From positions 1 to 64,000 of the forward strand of contig JAAMXP010003493.1 in assembly GCA_019693395.1 (NCBI GenBank): DNA of 64,000 nucleotides. The letters are read 5' to 3'. The notes under the pieces were generated by a model. That model saw nothing but the letters and a program-made list of their open reading frames with translations. It made no database searches and was not told the DNA's origin. Made by a program: the position numbers and the translations under genes. Positions 48,667 through 60,600 of the stretch are shown here, piece after piece. This DNA is from Ettlia oleoabundans. Its lineage: Eukaryota; Chlorophyta; Chlorophyceae; Chlamydomonadales. Position 1 is the stretch's first letter. Each line of letters opens with the position of its first letter.

Positions 48667-49989
48667 ATGCTCAGAAACGCGCGAAAGCTAGCGAGCAGCC
48701 TGCTGTTACAGGCAGACGCTTGCAGCTCAAGCTCATCTTGTAGCAGCATCGGCGGCAGCAGCTGGGAGGCGCTGCGAGGAATTAGCAGCACAGCATGCGC
48801 GCAACGCAAGCTATACCCATTTGGGGACCCTATGAGACCGCCAGATGGTTCGTGCCGAGCTGACGGGACAGCCGTGGTTGACCTCAATCAACAAGCCAAC
48901 CTTTTGTCGCCGCCGCCAGCGCTCCCGCCAGCGCTGCTGCTGCTGCTGCCGATTTGTTGACTGGAAGTCTCATGTTTGCCACACCCGTTCTCGTGCATGC
49001 AGCGGTGACTCACTATGATCGACCATATCTTGTAGAAAAGGTAAGCTGGGAGTTTGTTTCAGGCGAGAAGCATGGTGGTCGCGCAGGTGGCATAGCTCGT
49101 TACGCAAACCACAGTCACAAGTTCTGTCTGGTTGCTATGACAGTTTTAGCCACCGCATGCTTTCATCGGGTTTTGGTGGCTCGTAGTCCACGATAATTGT
49201 GGTATATCATGCAGTTCCTTAGCCCCGACTTGATGTGCCGGAGAGAACGGACCAGGCATCAGCGGCGGGATGTGGTGCGGGACTTTGAGCGCTTTCCTGG
49301 TGACACAGGCTCGACAGAGGTTCAAGGTAGGCAAAGCATGGCCAGCAATTTCATACAGCTGGGTAAAGCGGACAACAAGGGATGGGACCTGCTTTGAGGC
49401 ATGTATGAGCTTGGAGCAGGGCTGAGCTGCGATCCCTGGAAAAGCTTGCAGTTGTGTTCTGTGTTGCAGCTCTCTCCTTTCTGCTCCCTGCTTGTGCTTG
49501 ACGCAGTACCTGCTCTCACTTCTCTTTGCTGCAGTGGCATTGCTGACGCACAAGATTGCTGACTTGGCTGAGCACATGCGGCAGCACCGGAAAGACTACA
49601 GCTCGCGCAGGTGGGCCGGTGCTTTGATGGGGCCAGGATATGAAACAGCGTCAGTGCTGTTGCTGCTGCTGCGGTGACGGCGATGGTCCGTTTCACTGAC
49701 CATGGTGCTGTTAGCATATTACGGCGCTAGTGCGTAAAACGTTGGCAGCGGTTGTCTGTCGGCCTTGTTGTTGTCCATCTCGGTCGCAATTCGTGGTTGG
49801 CTATGCAGGGGGCTTGAGGCGATGTTGACTCAGCGGCGCAAGCTGCTGCAATATTTGCGGCGTAGCAACTTTGACAAATACGCGGTGTGCATCAGCAGGC
49901 TGGGGCTGAAAGACTCGTATGGCCCGCAGGATCGCCTATCGGCGCGCTACAAACCAGCGGTCACCACTGCCACAGGCACCAAGAAGTAG
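48667..49989 (+). CDS. Organellar ribosomal protein uS15
   Basis: Small-subunit ribosomal protein S15, which binds helices 20-22 of 16S-type rRNA, here nuclear-encoded for an organelle. Five exons (48667-48847, 49003-49040, 49215-49326, 49535-49610, 49809-49989) join in phase to 195 residues and TAG. The S15 core is clear: DTGSTEVQVALLTHKIADLA, then EHMRQHRKDYSSRRGLEAML and TQRRKLLQYLRRSNFDKYAV, ending ISRLGLK. Bacterial S15 has about 89 residues. This one has about 85 extra at the N-terminus and a short Lys-rich C-terminal tail. The first residues (MLRNARKLASSLLLQADACS) look like a mitochondrial presequence, and the organelle is inferred only from that. Confidence 0.93.
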
Positions 49990-50358
49990 CGTTGCAGGAA
50001 TTGGTTGTGCAGCACCTTATATGTTGCACAGCAGGCCCCAACCGTTGTAAAATAATCATATGCAGCCGATGACGTCATGGATGCGGATCCATCCGCGTTT
50101 GACTGGAGGATTTGGGGATTTGATATGGGCGCGCGCTGATGTGGCAGCGCGCTGTGCCCCAAGGCTTCCCCTGCCTGGTGCTCCAGTCTTTGGCCTCTTC
50201 AACCATCTAAATATTCTCTGATACCTTTCATTGCTTTTCGAAGCCGTCAGTGCCGCCTCCCGTGCAGTTTGTGGAGGCGCGCTGTGGCGCAATAGCGGCA
50301 AGGCTGTGGCCACAGCGGCGACTGACCGGGAGATCTCCAACGGTCAACGTGTGGCCGA
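49990..50358. other. Spacer between uS15 and the WD40 gene
   Basis: About 370 bases with the uS15 poly(A) signal near its left end and the likely promoter of the WD40 gene at its right end. Confidence 0.45.
50046..50050 (+). terminator. TGTAA poly(A) signal of uS15
   Basis: TGTAA 57 bases after the uS15 stop, a typical distance for green algal 3' ends. Confidence 0.5.
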
Positions 50359-53300
50359 ATGGCCGCGGTTCTGAAGACAGACCCGTCAGGCCTGTTGGCT
50401 GGCGCCTCTGGCAAGCGAGCGGCGCGGGTGAGCCTTTACACCTGCAACTGCTTGTTTGCTTTAAGGTCTCGCAGTATTTTTATGGCAGTTAGAGGCCACA
50501 TGACCTGCCTCTGCTTGCGAAATGGTGTTTTTCTGGTAGCGCCCCGTCGGTCGGCTCGCCCGCCGCTGCGACGCCAGTTGCACGAACACTTTTGGCATTA
50601 AAACTGACTGCTCATTCCACATTGGTACTAACGGATGGTGCTCAGATAATCTTGCTGGACCGACAGGGCTTCTCTTGTGGTGTAGCATGGCTTGAGTGTG
50701 GTCGGTTGTGGCGGGTTGCCACGGTACTGGCAACCCCCTGAGGCGCCAGTGTTGCTGCCTGTTGCTGGCACCCTACCAGTGCACGACACACCCTGGCCTG
50801 TCAACTACCCAAACTTTGCAGGAAGCGTTGAGCGGCTGGCGTCCTGAGAGCCTCCCGGCCTCCTCAGGTTGCGACAGCAGTGACTGCGCCTACTGCCAGG
50901 CTCTGGCACAGCTGCGCCGACCTGGCAGCGCTGGCGGCTCCACGGATGCCGCCGGCTGTTGGCTGCGGCGAAAGCGCTCTCGCACTGACCTCTCCAACTT
51001 AGAGGCTGCTGTCCCCACCAGCAGCCAAGGCGAGCAGGAGCCTGGCTCCTTCTCCCTAGCAGCAAGCGGTCTGTTGGGGGCGACGGCAGCCGCCCTGCCT
51101 GTCGGACCGCCTCAGCGACAAGGCAGCCTGTGGGACCACGCACTGCTTGTGGAAGAGCCAGTTGCCCACAGCACAGCAGCAGCAATTTCTGAAGTGGCAG
51201 CAGCGGCGGCGGCAGCTTTTGAAGCGGAAGCAGCAGCGGCAGCAGCAGAAGCAGAGGTAGCAGCGACAGCAGCAGCGGTGGCATCAGCAGCAGCTCAGAG
51301 CCCGCAACGGCGGCCCAGGCAACGCAACAGCAGCATCAGCGCGGCTGCCATGCCCTGTGACAGTAGCAATAGCAGCTGTGATGGTGACGATGGCAACGAT
51401 ATTCTGGGCAGCATCAGTGGTGCCAGCAGCGGCCACCGCGGGCGCCACGTGGAGTGGCGGCTGCCAGCGTCGCTGCATGAGGTGGCGGCCTTTGTACCGC
51501 CTGAGCCGTACCGCCATCGCCAGGACATTGTGTGCGCCCTTGAGTTTGAGGAGCATGGCTGGCTGCTGGCTTCTGCTGGAGTCAGCAAGCAGGTGCGCGA
51601 AAGTGCCAGGCTGCTGTGTACGTTGCTTGCTGACTGGCTGGCTGGCCGGCTGGCTGTTTGCCTGGTTGATTGGCCCACTTGACTCGCTGGTTTATCTGCG
51701 TGTAACTGGCTTTTGTGGATAGTTGGTCAGTTGTCCGACTGTTTCAACAACAAGGGCTGGTTGCCTTGCTGGCTGTTGACTAGCGCAGTTTTTGATGAGG
51801 CAACACGCCATCCCCACCCTCATGCCCTTTGAATGCCTGCTGCGCCTCATCTCCCACGCCCTGCAGGTGCGCGTCTACTCGCTAGCCTCTTGCCTGCAAC
51901 ACCCTGAGGATCACACCTACCGCCAGCCCATCCGCTGCCACCGCATGGCCTCCAAGATCAGCAGCCTGGCCTGGAACCCAGATGCACCGGGTGCAGTCAC
52001 AGGTGGGCAGTGGTGTGCAGAAGCTGGGGTTGGTGGCAGTGGCAGTATGCGCGTTCCCTTGCATCATGTGCCTGTCTGTGTGCATGGCTGCTGTTGGTGC
52101 AGCTGGTGGCAGTTGCGATAAGTCGTGGTGGGCTGGCTGCCTTGTAGAATTATGGGGTCCCTGGACTTGCCAGCATTTCATGGTAGGACAGGTCGGTTGG
52201 GTGGCGAACGTTTCCCGCAATAAAGTTCCATGTCTTGTGCTGACTGTTATGCTCCCTTGTGTGCACATTGCAGTTGCGGATTATGATGGTGTGGTGAGTC
52301 AGCTGGACTTGGAGTCGGGGCACCTCATTGCCGAAGCTGACGAGCACGCAGGCCGGAGGTAAGGGGTCATCCAAACATTAATGCTATTTTTCAGGGGATC
52401 AGCGGGGCCGTCTGAGATGCCACTGCTGTCGCTTCGTATGTCAGGGCTGCTCCTTGGTGGAAAGGATCCTAATGGCCGACTGGTACAGGGATGCCCCGCA
52501 GTCGTCGTGTGCTTGCCGGCCACCCAGCTAATGCCATGTTCCCGCCCTTTGATTTGGTATTTGACCTCTCTCCACCTGGTTGCTGCCCTGCAGGGTATGG
52601 AGTGTGAGCCACAGCCTGCAGCGCCCACATCTCTGTGCTTCTGCATCAGACGATGGCACCGTGCGGCTATGGGGCGGCGTCGGCATGCAGCTGTGCTTGG
52701 CAGCGCTCCGCCCCGGGCGCAGCGGTGCGCCCGCCACCAGCGTGCATCTCTCGCCCTTCGATGGGGACCTGGCAGCAGTTGCGTGTGCGGATCACAGCTC
52801 CTATATCTATGACTTGCGCCGAGCGGACCGGCCACTTTGGCAGCTGGCGGGGCACGCGCGAGCGGTTTCTTACGTGCGCTGGCTTGGGCCCAACCGCGTC
52901 GTCACCGCCTCCGTGGATGCGAGCCTGGCAGTGTGGCAGCTGCCAGGCACTTCGGCGCAGCAAATGGCAGCGTCGACAGGCAGGGATGAGGGGGTGATGG
53001 GTTCATCGCCCTCTCCAGGAACGGGCCTGGCTGTGCCTGAGCAGCCTCCACAGCATCAGCCCCATCAAAGCGATCGGGACGTGCCTGATGTGTTGGCGCA
53101 ACCGTGGAAGCGGTTGCGAGGGCATCGCAACAGCAAGAATTTTGTGGGGCTGTCAGTGCGGGCAGAGGGCGGTTTGGTGGCGTGCGGCAGCGAGGCCTCG
53201 GCCTGCTTTGCTTACCAGGATGCCTGGTCTGCCCCACTGGCCACCCACAGCTTTGGGCCGCTGCAGACGTCAGCAGGCCTGGCTGGCAGTGCTGTCAGCG

Positions 53301-53470
53301 CCCAACCACTCACCGAGCAGTTCTGCAGCGCGGTGTGCTGGCAGCCTGCCACAGCTCGGCTGGGAGGTGCGCCGCTGCTGGCAGCAGCAATGTCCACTGG
53401 CGATATTCGGATGCTGGAGCTTCGGCGCCCACCCTCGTCGGCTGCTGCCCGCCGCAGCATGGATGGATAG
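50359..53470 (+). CDS. WD40 protein of the COP1/SPA/RUP family
   Basis: Probable regulator of light or UV-B signalling. Five exons (50359-50427, 50822-51592, 51867-52002, 52274-52358, 52594-53470) join in phase to 645 residues. The C-terminal half is a seven-blade propeller with COP1/SPA/RUP hallmarks: CALEFEEHGWLLASAGVSKQ, ISSLAWNP, DYDGVVSQLDLESG, DEHAGRRVWSV, ASASDDGTVRLW, ADHSSYIYDLRRADRPLW, GHARAVSYVRWLG, ASVDASLAVW, GHRNSKNFVGLSV and VACGSE. In the plant proteins this propeller face binds VP peptides of UVR8, cryptochromes and transcription factors. The first 250 residues are low-complexity, with an Ala/Glu helix (about 51190-51295) that may be a coiled coil. I see no RING and no kinase-like domain, so it fits RUP better than COP1 or SPA, but it is much longer than plant RUPs. 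Confidence 0.87.
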
Positions 53471-54452
53471 GGCCCCGACCTCCGTCGGAGGGTTGCTGGT
53501 GGCCCCCTGACGAAAGTCCTTTGCTTCCAATAGTTGCTCCGCATGCGGCCTCAGGAATCATTCGCGTGTGTGAGTCTGTGTAGTGAAGTCCCCTCCTACG
53601 CCCCTTGTCAATAGCCGTGTGTCCCCCCTGCATGTCACCCCAATGTGCATCCCATTTTTGCCTTGCACCCCCCGATTTGCTTGCATGTATGCTATTCCAT
53701 AGCCACTCCCCGGTATTCACTGCCTAGAGTAGCGGCAACGTCCCTTGCTGCCTTGCTGCCTGCCAATATGCTGTGTGGTTGTTAGACAGTCTTGTGCCCC
53801 TCTTATGTGTTCATGCATGGCTTGCATACCTTAGTCTTCTGCCGGGCCTGACTTTGGCCCCCCAAATGCAGGCAGCAGCTTGCCAGCCATTTGATTATGT
53901 TCCACATTTGTCAACCAGTCTCAACAGCAACGCCATCGCTCCTTTCCTCTTTCCCACTTTCTATCCACTTGCGGCAGCGATCCCCAACCTGGGCGTGTTG
54001 CCGCATGATAAATGAACCTCTTCTGCCCCGGCGCTTTATCTGATGTGTATATAATGATTTAATTTCCGAGTTACCTGCAGCTCTGTGTAAACCTGGCAAG
54101 CCACTAATTGCGATGGCTGGGTGCCAACAAACATTTGCTGTCCGGCTGGCAACCAGCCCAGAGAGTGTTGGCTTGAGTCGCCCTGTGGTGACATTGCGAC
54201 CAGAGACAATTGTAACGACAGGGCAGCACCCTTTACCATGGGAACATGCCCCTCGCGCTTGCTCTGCTGTGCTGCTGTGCCCCTTGCCGCATACAACCCC
54301 GTCCGCCAGTTGGCGGGCCAAGATTAGAAAGCGCTGGACCGTTTCGGCATCTGCCCCCTCATCTGTCACTAGGGGAGCTGTTTCTTTCGAGCATTAGACG
54401 TCCGCGCTCGTGCGCAGCAGGCCAGCGGTCGCTGCAACGGCTGCGGCGAACA
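53471..54452. other. Spacer between the WD40 gene and the GNAT gene
   Basis: Almost 1 kb, pyrimidine-rich in its first half, with TGTAA at 54086-54090 as a possible poly(A) signal of the WD40 gene. A frame upstream of 54453 stays open into the GNAT exon but has no homology, so it is taken as 5' UTR. Confidence 0.4.
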
Positions 54453-56869
54453 ATGGCGGGCGCGCCCGAAATCGTTGTGCGGGCCTGTTGCAGCTTCGAG
54501 GACTGCGATGCTGTCGCGGCCCTGTGCGGCTCCAGTTTCCCCGAAGAGGTCTACTCTCAAGGCCTGTCGGTGCAGCAGTGGGCACAAATAGAGGCGGAGG
54601 ACCTAAAGCGTGTTGTTTCCTGGTGGCGCCAAATAGGTGGGGCCATGATGTTGAATGCGTGCGTGTAAGAGCAGCAGACGAGCAGCGCAACCACCACCAA
54701 CGCGTTTGGCCGGCACAAGCACACTCGCCTGTCGGCGCCTGGCTAAAGTCTGCAGCGATACTCCTGAGCCAAATGCCACAAACGTGCTCTCAGCGGTGGA
54801 TATGCGGCTGCTGGTGGCCGGAGTCCAAAAGGACAGCCAGTTGCGCCGGCGCCTCAGCACCCTCTTGTGGCGCGCTGGCGCCGAGCACGGCCCCTGGTCC
54901 CACACATTGCTCCAGTGAGAAGCGACCTTGGCAGATGACCTTCACGTTGTGAGCCTGCCTGTTGCAGGACTTGCTCGTGAGGGCGGAACCAATGGTCCAC
55001 TGCTGGGCGTGGTGGTGCTAACGTTGGAGCATGAAGCCGACGACAGCATCAGCTGGTCTGAGTACTCGCGCCGCGTGGGCTGCGGACCCACAGTGCTTAG
55101 CTGGTGTTACGACCACGTGCTAGATGAGACATTACTGGTGAGGCCAACTGGGAATGGGGCGGGGCGGGGCAGGGCAGGGCAGCAGAATGTACAAAGCCTC
55201 AGCTCTCAACCTCATATTGGAACCCATGGGTCCAAGGATTGGGATACGGCTCGCTCTCCCTTCCCAGCCACCCAGCTTTGAGCCCCGCTTCTCTGCAAAC
55301 CCATACGAAAACCTCGCCTGCAGGAGCACGAGTGCCTCATCGACTTCATTGCTGTGGCCCCTGAGGCGCGTGGGAAGGGCGTGGGGGCCAAGCTAATGCA
55401 GTGGGCGGAGCAGGCTGGTGCCGCCATCCTGGCAGACACAGAGACTGCGGCGGTGGCCGCGCACGGCGTGGATATGACCCTCTGGGTAAGTGGCTGCCGG
55501 CCGGACTGCATTACTGTATATGACAGTGACAGCCACGGGCCAGGCTGTTGTATATGGCTGTTGCTGTGGCTGCGTGTGAACCCTGCAGCAGTGGCTGTTT
55601 TCTTTTGGCTCTGTCACTGCCATGTGCCTGTCGTTTCCAGACCTGCTGTGCTGTCTCCTGCCCTGCAGGTGGCGGCTGACAATGCGGTGGCCTTCCGCCT
55701 GTACCAGCGCAGCGGCTACGCCGTGGTGAAGCGCACCGACAGCGGCGCATGCTACTGCCTGGCCAGCCTGGTGCTCAAGTGGTTCCTGGGGCACCCGGGT
55801 GGGTATGGCGGTTGGGATCACTGCGGGGCTGCTCGGCTGCCTGGTTGGCTGTTGAGCATTAGCGACACATGTGAGAGCACAGCTGAATACACGCTGCTGT
55901 TTCCACGGAGGGGTCGTGTGTTTTGATGTATCAATGAGTGGATGCATGCTCTCGATATATGTTTCCAACCATAGAACGCCATTGACCAGGCCTGCTGCTT
56001 CCTCCAATCACCCTGCTGCAGTGTGGATCAAGATGCGCAAGCAGCTGCCCGTGCCGGAGCACCTGGCCGCCCACAAGCCAGAGCAGCAAAGCATCCCGCT
56101 TTCCGTGACTGCTGGCGCCACCTCTTGCTCCACGCTATTTGGCACAGCAGCCGATGAGGATGCGCCATTTGTGGACGTGCCACTTGGGCCTTCGCCAGCT
56201 ACTGAGCAGGCTCCACGGAGCCCTCCCGGCTGGTCCCGCGCCACCAGGTTAGCACGGCCTGCCGCTGTCCCCGTCGGTGCACCAGCGCCTGTGTCGGTGG
56301 CGGCGGCACTACGTGGCACCTCTGGCTCCAGTGTGGCACAGAAGCAGGCCAGCTTGAAGGCGGGCCAGCAGCCACTGACGCCCAAGATTGCAGCGGTTGG
56401 CAGCGGGCTGCAGACCGTGCATATGGAGCTGCAGCCTGTTGAAGGAGCGAACCCAGCAGGCGGCTCACGCCTGAGCAACCAGGACTTGGAGGGGCAGTTT
56501 GTGCAGCTGCATGCTGCCTCCATCACCATTGTACAGAGCGACGGCGGCGCTGCGCACCTTGTAGCTGCACCTGCTGTTGAGAAGCTAGCAGTGCTGAACC
56601 CTGCTGCACTAGCAGCCGCAGCTCAGCAGCAGCCCGGTGCAGTGCCCTCAGTTGCTTCAGCCTCTGTGGCATCACTTGCTGAAGTGAGTGATGACGACAG
56701 TGACAGCGAGGCAGACAAGAGGGTGGCAGGCGCAGTGGGCGCCGGCGCCCCTGCTGTCATGAGTGCTTTGGTGCAGCACGGCATGGTTGACAGCACAGCT
56801 GCTGACGTTTTTGAGTTGGTGTCGCTGTGGACAGACAGCGCCACTGCACCTGCTGCTGTGCCTGCGTGA
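54453..56869 (+). CDS. GNAT-family N-acetyltransferase with long C-terminal extension
   Basis: Transfers acetyl from acetyl-CoA to an amine. The substrate is not evident. Five exons (54453-54636, 54968-55137, 55324-55485, 55669-55798, 56022-56869) join in phase to 497 residues and TGA. Residues 1-230 form the GNAT domain: IVVRACCSFEDCDAVAALCG (beta 1/alpha 1), LLGVVVLTLEHE, then LIDFIAVAPEARGKGVGAKL, which carries the acetyl-CoA loop RGKGVG (Q/RxxGxG/A), and AADNAVAFRLYQRSGYAVVK (motif B). The remaining 260 residues are Ala/Pro/Val-rich with an acidic patch (DDDSDSEAD) near 56700 and no recognised domain. ATG 54453 is the first in-frame start with a homologous sequence. Confidence 0.9.
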
Positions 56870-57609
56870 GATGAACCCGCCCTCAGAAACTCGCGTGTGC
56901 AAGGCTAGGCACGCCAGTTACCCTTGTTGACCTGGCTGTAGTGGCACAATGGGGTCTCTCTAAGATCCCTTACCTACTATTGCATGTTTTGCCCAGTTGC
57001 TTTTCTATGGTACCCTTTCAATTAGGTTAGGTCAGCAGACCAGTTGCTTAAGTATTAAACCATCTCGAAACTAAGGTTAGGCCAGCAGTACCCTGTTCCC
57101 TCCCGTCAATCCAAAGTTGCCCATCCGATTTAGCAGCGCTTACACGTATCCGACTGCAAGTAATATTCTATGATGAATCCATCCCCTTGATTCTTCTACC
57201 TGTCTGGTGGGATGCTACATTCCCTTTTGCTGGCTTTGTGCCGTTTTGCTGGCTTTACGCGTCACGTAGAATGCATGTATGTACTGCACATGCCGCGCTG
57301 GGCAGGTGATGGTACATTTTGATAGGCATGCATAGGCAAAGCATTAGCACACGGTGGCATGTGAACCAGCCGGAATTTTGAGACAAGCAAAATCAAACAG
57401 GATGTAAGCATGAACAGGCAGGTTGTAGCATTCAGTGTGTGAGCCAGAGTAGAAGCCAGCTGGCAAAAAGCAGGGACCAAACAAGCAGAAGGAACAAAAG
57501 CAAGCGCAAACAGTGTTTGTGGAAGGGCGTGCGTCACGCCAAAAAATGGTTGGTGTTGGAAGGTTTCAAGGGCTGTGGTGGTGGCTGCTGTTGATTGCGC
57601 AAGCTGCAG
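56870..57609. other. Convergent 3' region of GNAT and MED14
   Basis: About 740 bases, AT-richer than the genes, between two stop codons facing each other. TTACA at 57140-57144 would be a minus-strand TGTAA signal for MED14. No gene is supported. Confidence 0.45.
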
Positions 57610-60600
57610 TCAGGTGGAGGCAGCAGCAGCATTAGCGCCAACAGCATGAAGCACTTCAATTAAAGCCCCTGCCAGGCCTTGGCAATGGACCCATGCTTGC
57701 CGCAGCTGCCGCTTCTGTGAAGCTTCTGTTGGCTGTGCCTGCTGCAGGTTAGTGCTGCCGCCATTGCTGCCGTTGGCAGCTCCAGGCGTAGCATTTATTG
57801 CAGCAAAGGAGGGGACACGCTGGGCCAGGCGTTCCCATAATGGCGGCATCCAGCTGGCAGCAGCGGCATTGGCAGCAAGTGTGTGGGCGGGCTGCAGCTG
57901 CAGTAGCGTGTAGCCTGCTGCTTGGAAGTTCAGGCTCACTGTGGCAGCGCGCTCCCCTTGCTGCACCTGCGCCCGCAGGCGCAGCGCTGAACTGGGCCCG
58001 CTGTCATCCGTGGTGCTGCCGCCACCAGGGCCGAGCAGCTTTACGGCCCCAGGCAGCAGGCCTGCCGCACGCTGAGCCTCTGGCGTAAGCTGTGCCGCTG
58101 CTGTTGCAGCAGAATGCGCCGCAAGGCAGAGGGCATCCAAGAACAGATCTGCTCGACCCATCTCCAGCTGCTGTGCCAATGCGGCTGTGATTGGAGCAGG
58201 TAGCGCTGGCTCGCTGGTCACGCAGCAGCGAATATGCTTCAAAGAACCGCTGCTGCCTATGCTACTGTTGGCCATGCCATTGCTGGCAGCAGTGGCAGCA
58301 CCAGTGCTGGCAGTGCTGCTTGCAATGCAGCTGCTCTTGTCTGTTGCCGCAGAGGTAGCCAAAGAATCTGTCCAGCTCACGGTGACCCGCACAGGTGGCG
58401 GCAGCTGTGCTGGCGAGGCGCCTGCCAGCTCATCTGGCAGCGGAGGTGGTGCTACCAGGAGCACCATATGAGTCAAGCCGGCTTCCTGTAGCCGCACAGA
58501 GCCGCAGCCCGCCAGCGGCCACTCCAACCTGGCCGCGGCATCGCCCTTGGTGCCGCAATGGATGTCGCCCTCAGGAAGCGCCTGGCCGTTGGGCAGCACC
58601 CCATTGGCTGGCTGTGGAGCGTCAGCGAGCAAATCCAAGCTATCTGTCGATGCAAGGCCCACCTTGGCACCAAGTGCCAAGCCGCCATTTGCACCGCTGC
58701 TGCCTGCCGCAGCACCAGCTGCTGACACCGCCTTGGCGCCAGCTGCCAGCGGGTTGACTGCCATGCAGCCCGCCATTCGTGTGAGGCACAGGTGCACCAT
58801 GCCCGCTCGCACCATGTCTGTGACCGCCGTCAGCACGCTGTCGCCTGCGGAAGGGAAGCAGGAAAGAGTGCAGCAGCACCAAACTGAGCACAGTTTGCGA
58901 TGGTGCTCAGCCAACCCCATCTCCCTGCCGCTGTTCGCACAGGCACCCTGCTGCTGTCGGCCTGGCACAAATTATGCTCCCCAGCGTCACTACCGCTGCT
59001 GGCCCTCCCTCTTGCACCCATCAAGTTCTCCTTCAAAAAGTGCCATTTGCTTGCCTTTCTGAAGGGAGCAGTGCATGGTGAGGCCCGTCTGGTGTGCCAC
59101 CATGTGCGCTGCATCAGGTGCAGGCGGCACCAGCGAGATGCCGTGCCGTTTTAACAGCTGTGGGAGATGCGCAAAGTATGCAGAAGACACATCCACGCGC
59201 CAGGCCCCAGCAGCCGCCCCAACCTCCGATGCGTCAAGCTGCAACGTGGCGATGGGGGTGTGACACGACTGCTGTGCACCCTCCTTGCTTCCCTTCACGA
59301 CATCAACAGCAGCCAGCTGCGCAGTGGCCCAAGCCTCAAGCTCCGCTAGCACAGGCGCCTTTGGCAGGCGTATGGCGTGCCGCTGCACTTGCTGCTGGTC
59401 GTCTGGCGCCAACACAAGCTCTTCTGCATACTGCACAGACAGCATCAGCATTTGGGAACGCAGTGCTGACCAGCTGGCCTGTCGACGACACCATGACGCC
59501 ACTCTTGACAGGTTCAATGCAGCCAAGCCGGCGGCGCTGCTACCAATTGGTCCTGCTGCTGCCTGGCTGACCTCCGCGTCGGCTGGTGTGTCCTCCGCCG
59601 GCCGTTTGCGGCTCACAGCAGCCGAAGCAGTGGTGGCTGTAGCTGCTGCTGGCTGCTGCGCCCGCTGCAGCACTTGCTGTGGAAGCTCTGCAAGCTGCAG
59701 TACGCGAGTCACGGTACCCCTGGCGGTACAGCTGCATACCGCAAGTAACGCGCGTGGTGGCCCGCCAGTTCCCTGAAGGCTATGGCCCGCGGCAGTGACA
59801 TCCTGCTGAGGCACTGCCACTGGCGCGTCCGCTGCTCCTGCCGCTTCTCCAAAGTCTAAAAGCAGGAAGCAGCGGGTGGCGCCACTGGCTGTAGCCGCCG
59901 ATGCGCCAAAAGCGCTGCTCCCTGGCTGTTGCTGCTGCCTTTGGCGGGCTCGCTGCTGCATGTCTAGGGGTGGTGGGAAGGCAGGCAGCGCCAACGTAAG
60001 CGTGTTGCTTGACAAGGGCGCGACCAGCAGAGCCACCTGCTGCACGTGCTGCTCTAGCAGGCGCTGCGGCAGAGTGGTGCGGCGCAGGCCGCAAGCTGCT
60101 GCATCCGCCGCTGCTGCATCCATGCGCTGGCGCACGGTGAGCCGCAAACTCAGCCGCGCCACCACCTCTGCTGCCAACCTGGCTGCCAGCATGCCCCGGC
60201 TGCTGCCAGCTGGCAGGGGCAACGTGAGTGCATCGCGTTGAGCCGTGTCAAGCTGCTGCTGCGTGGCTGCCACTGCAGCTGCTGCCCTGCTTCCCTGCTC
60301 ACTTTCCAGCAATACTGGACCCGCAGACAGCAGCAGCCGCCCGCTACGTAGCTGCACGCTGAGGCTCAGCTGCAAGCTGCCCCCGCTCCACAAGTGCAGC
60401 AGCGGCGAAGCAGGCTGCGTTTCTGCTGAAACTGCACCTCTACCTGCTACTGGTCCAGCGAAAGCAAGCAGTACAAGGTCGGTGTGAATCCCAGCCTGTG
60501 CCAACCTTGAGCCACGCTGTAGTACTGCCTGCACTGCTGCCAGCTGCACCGCAGCGGAGCCGGCGGCAGCCTGCAGCAACAGCCGATCAGCACTCAGGCT

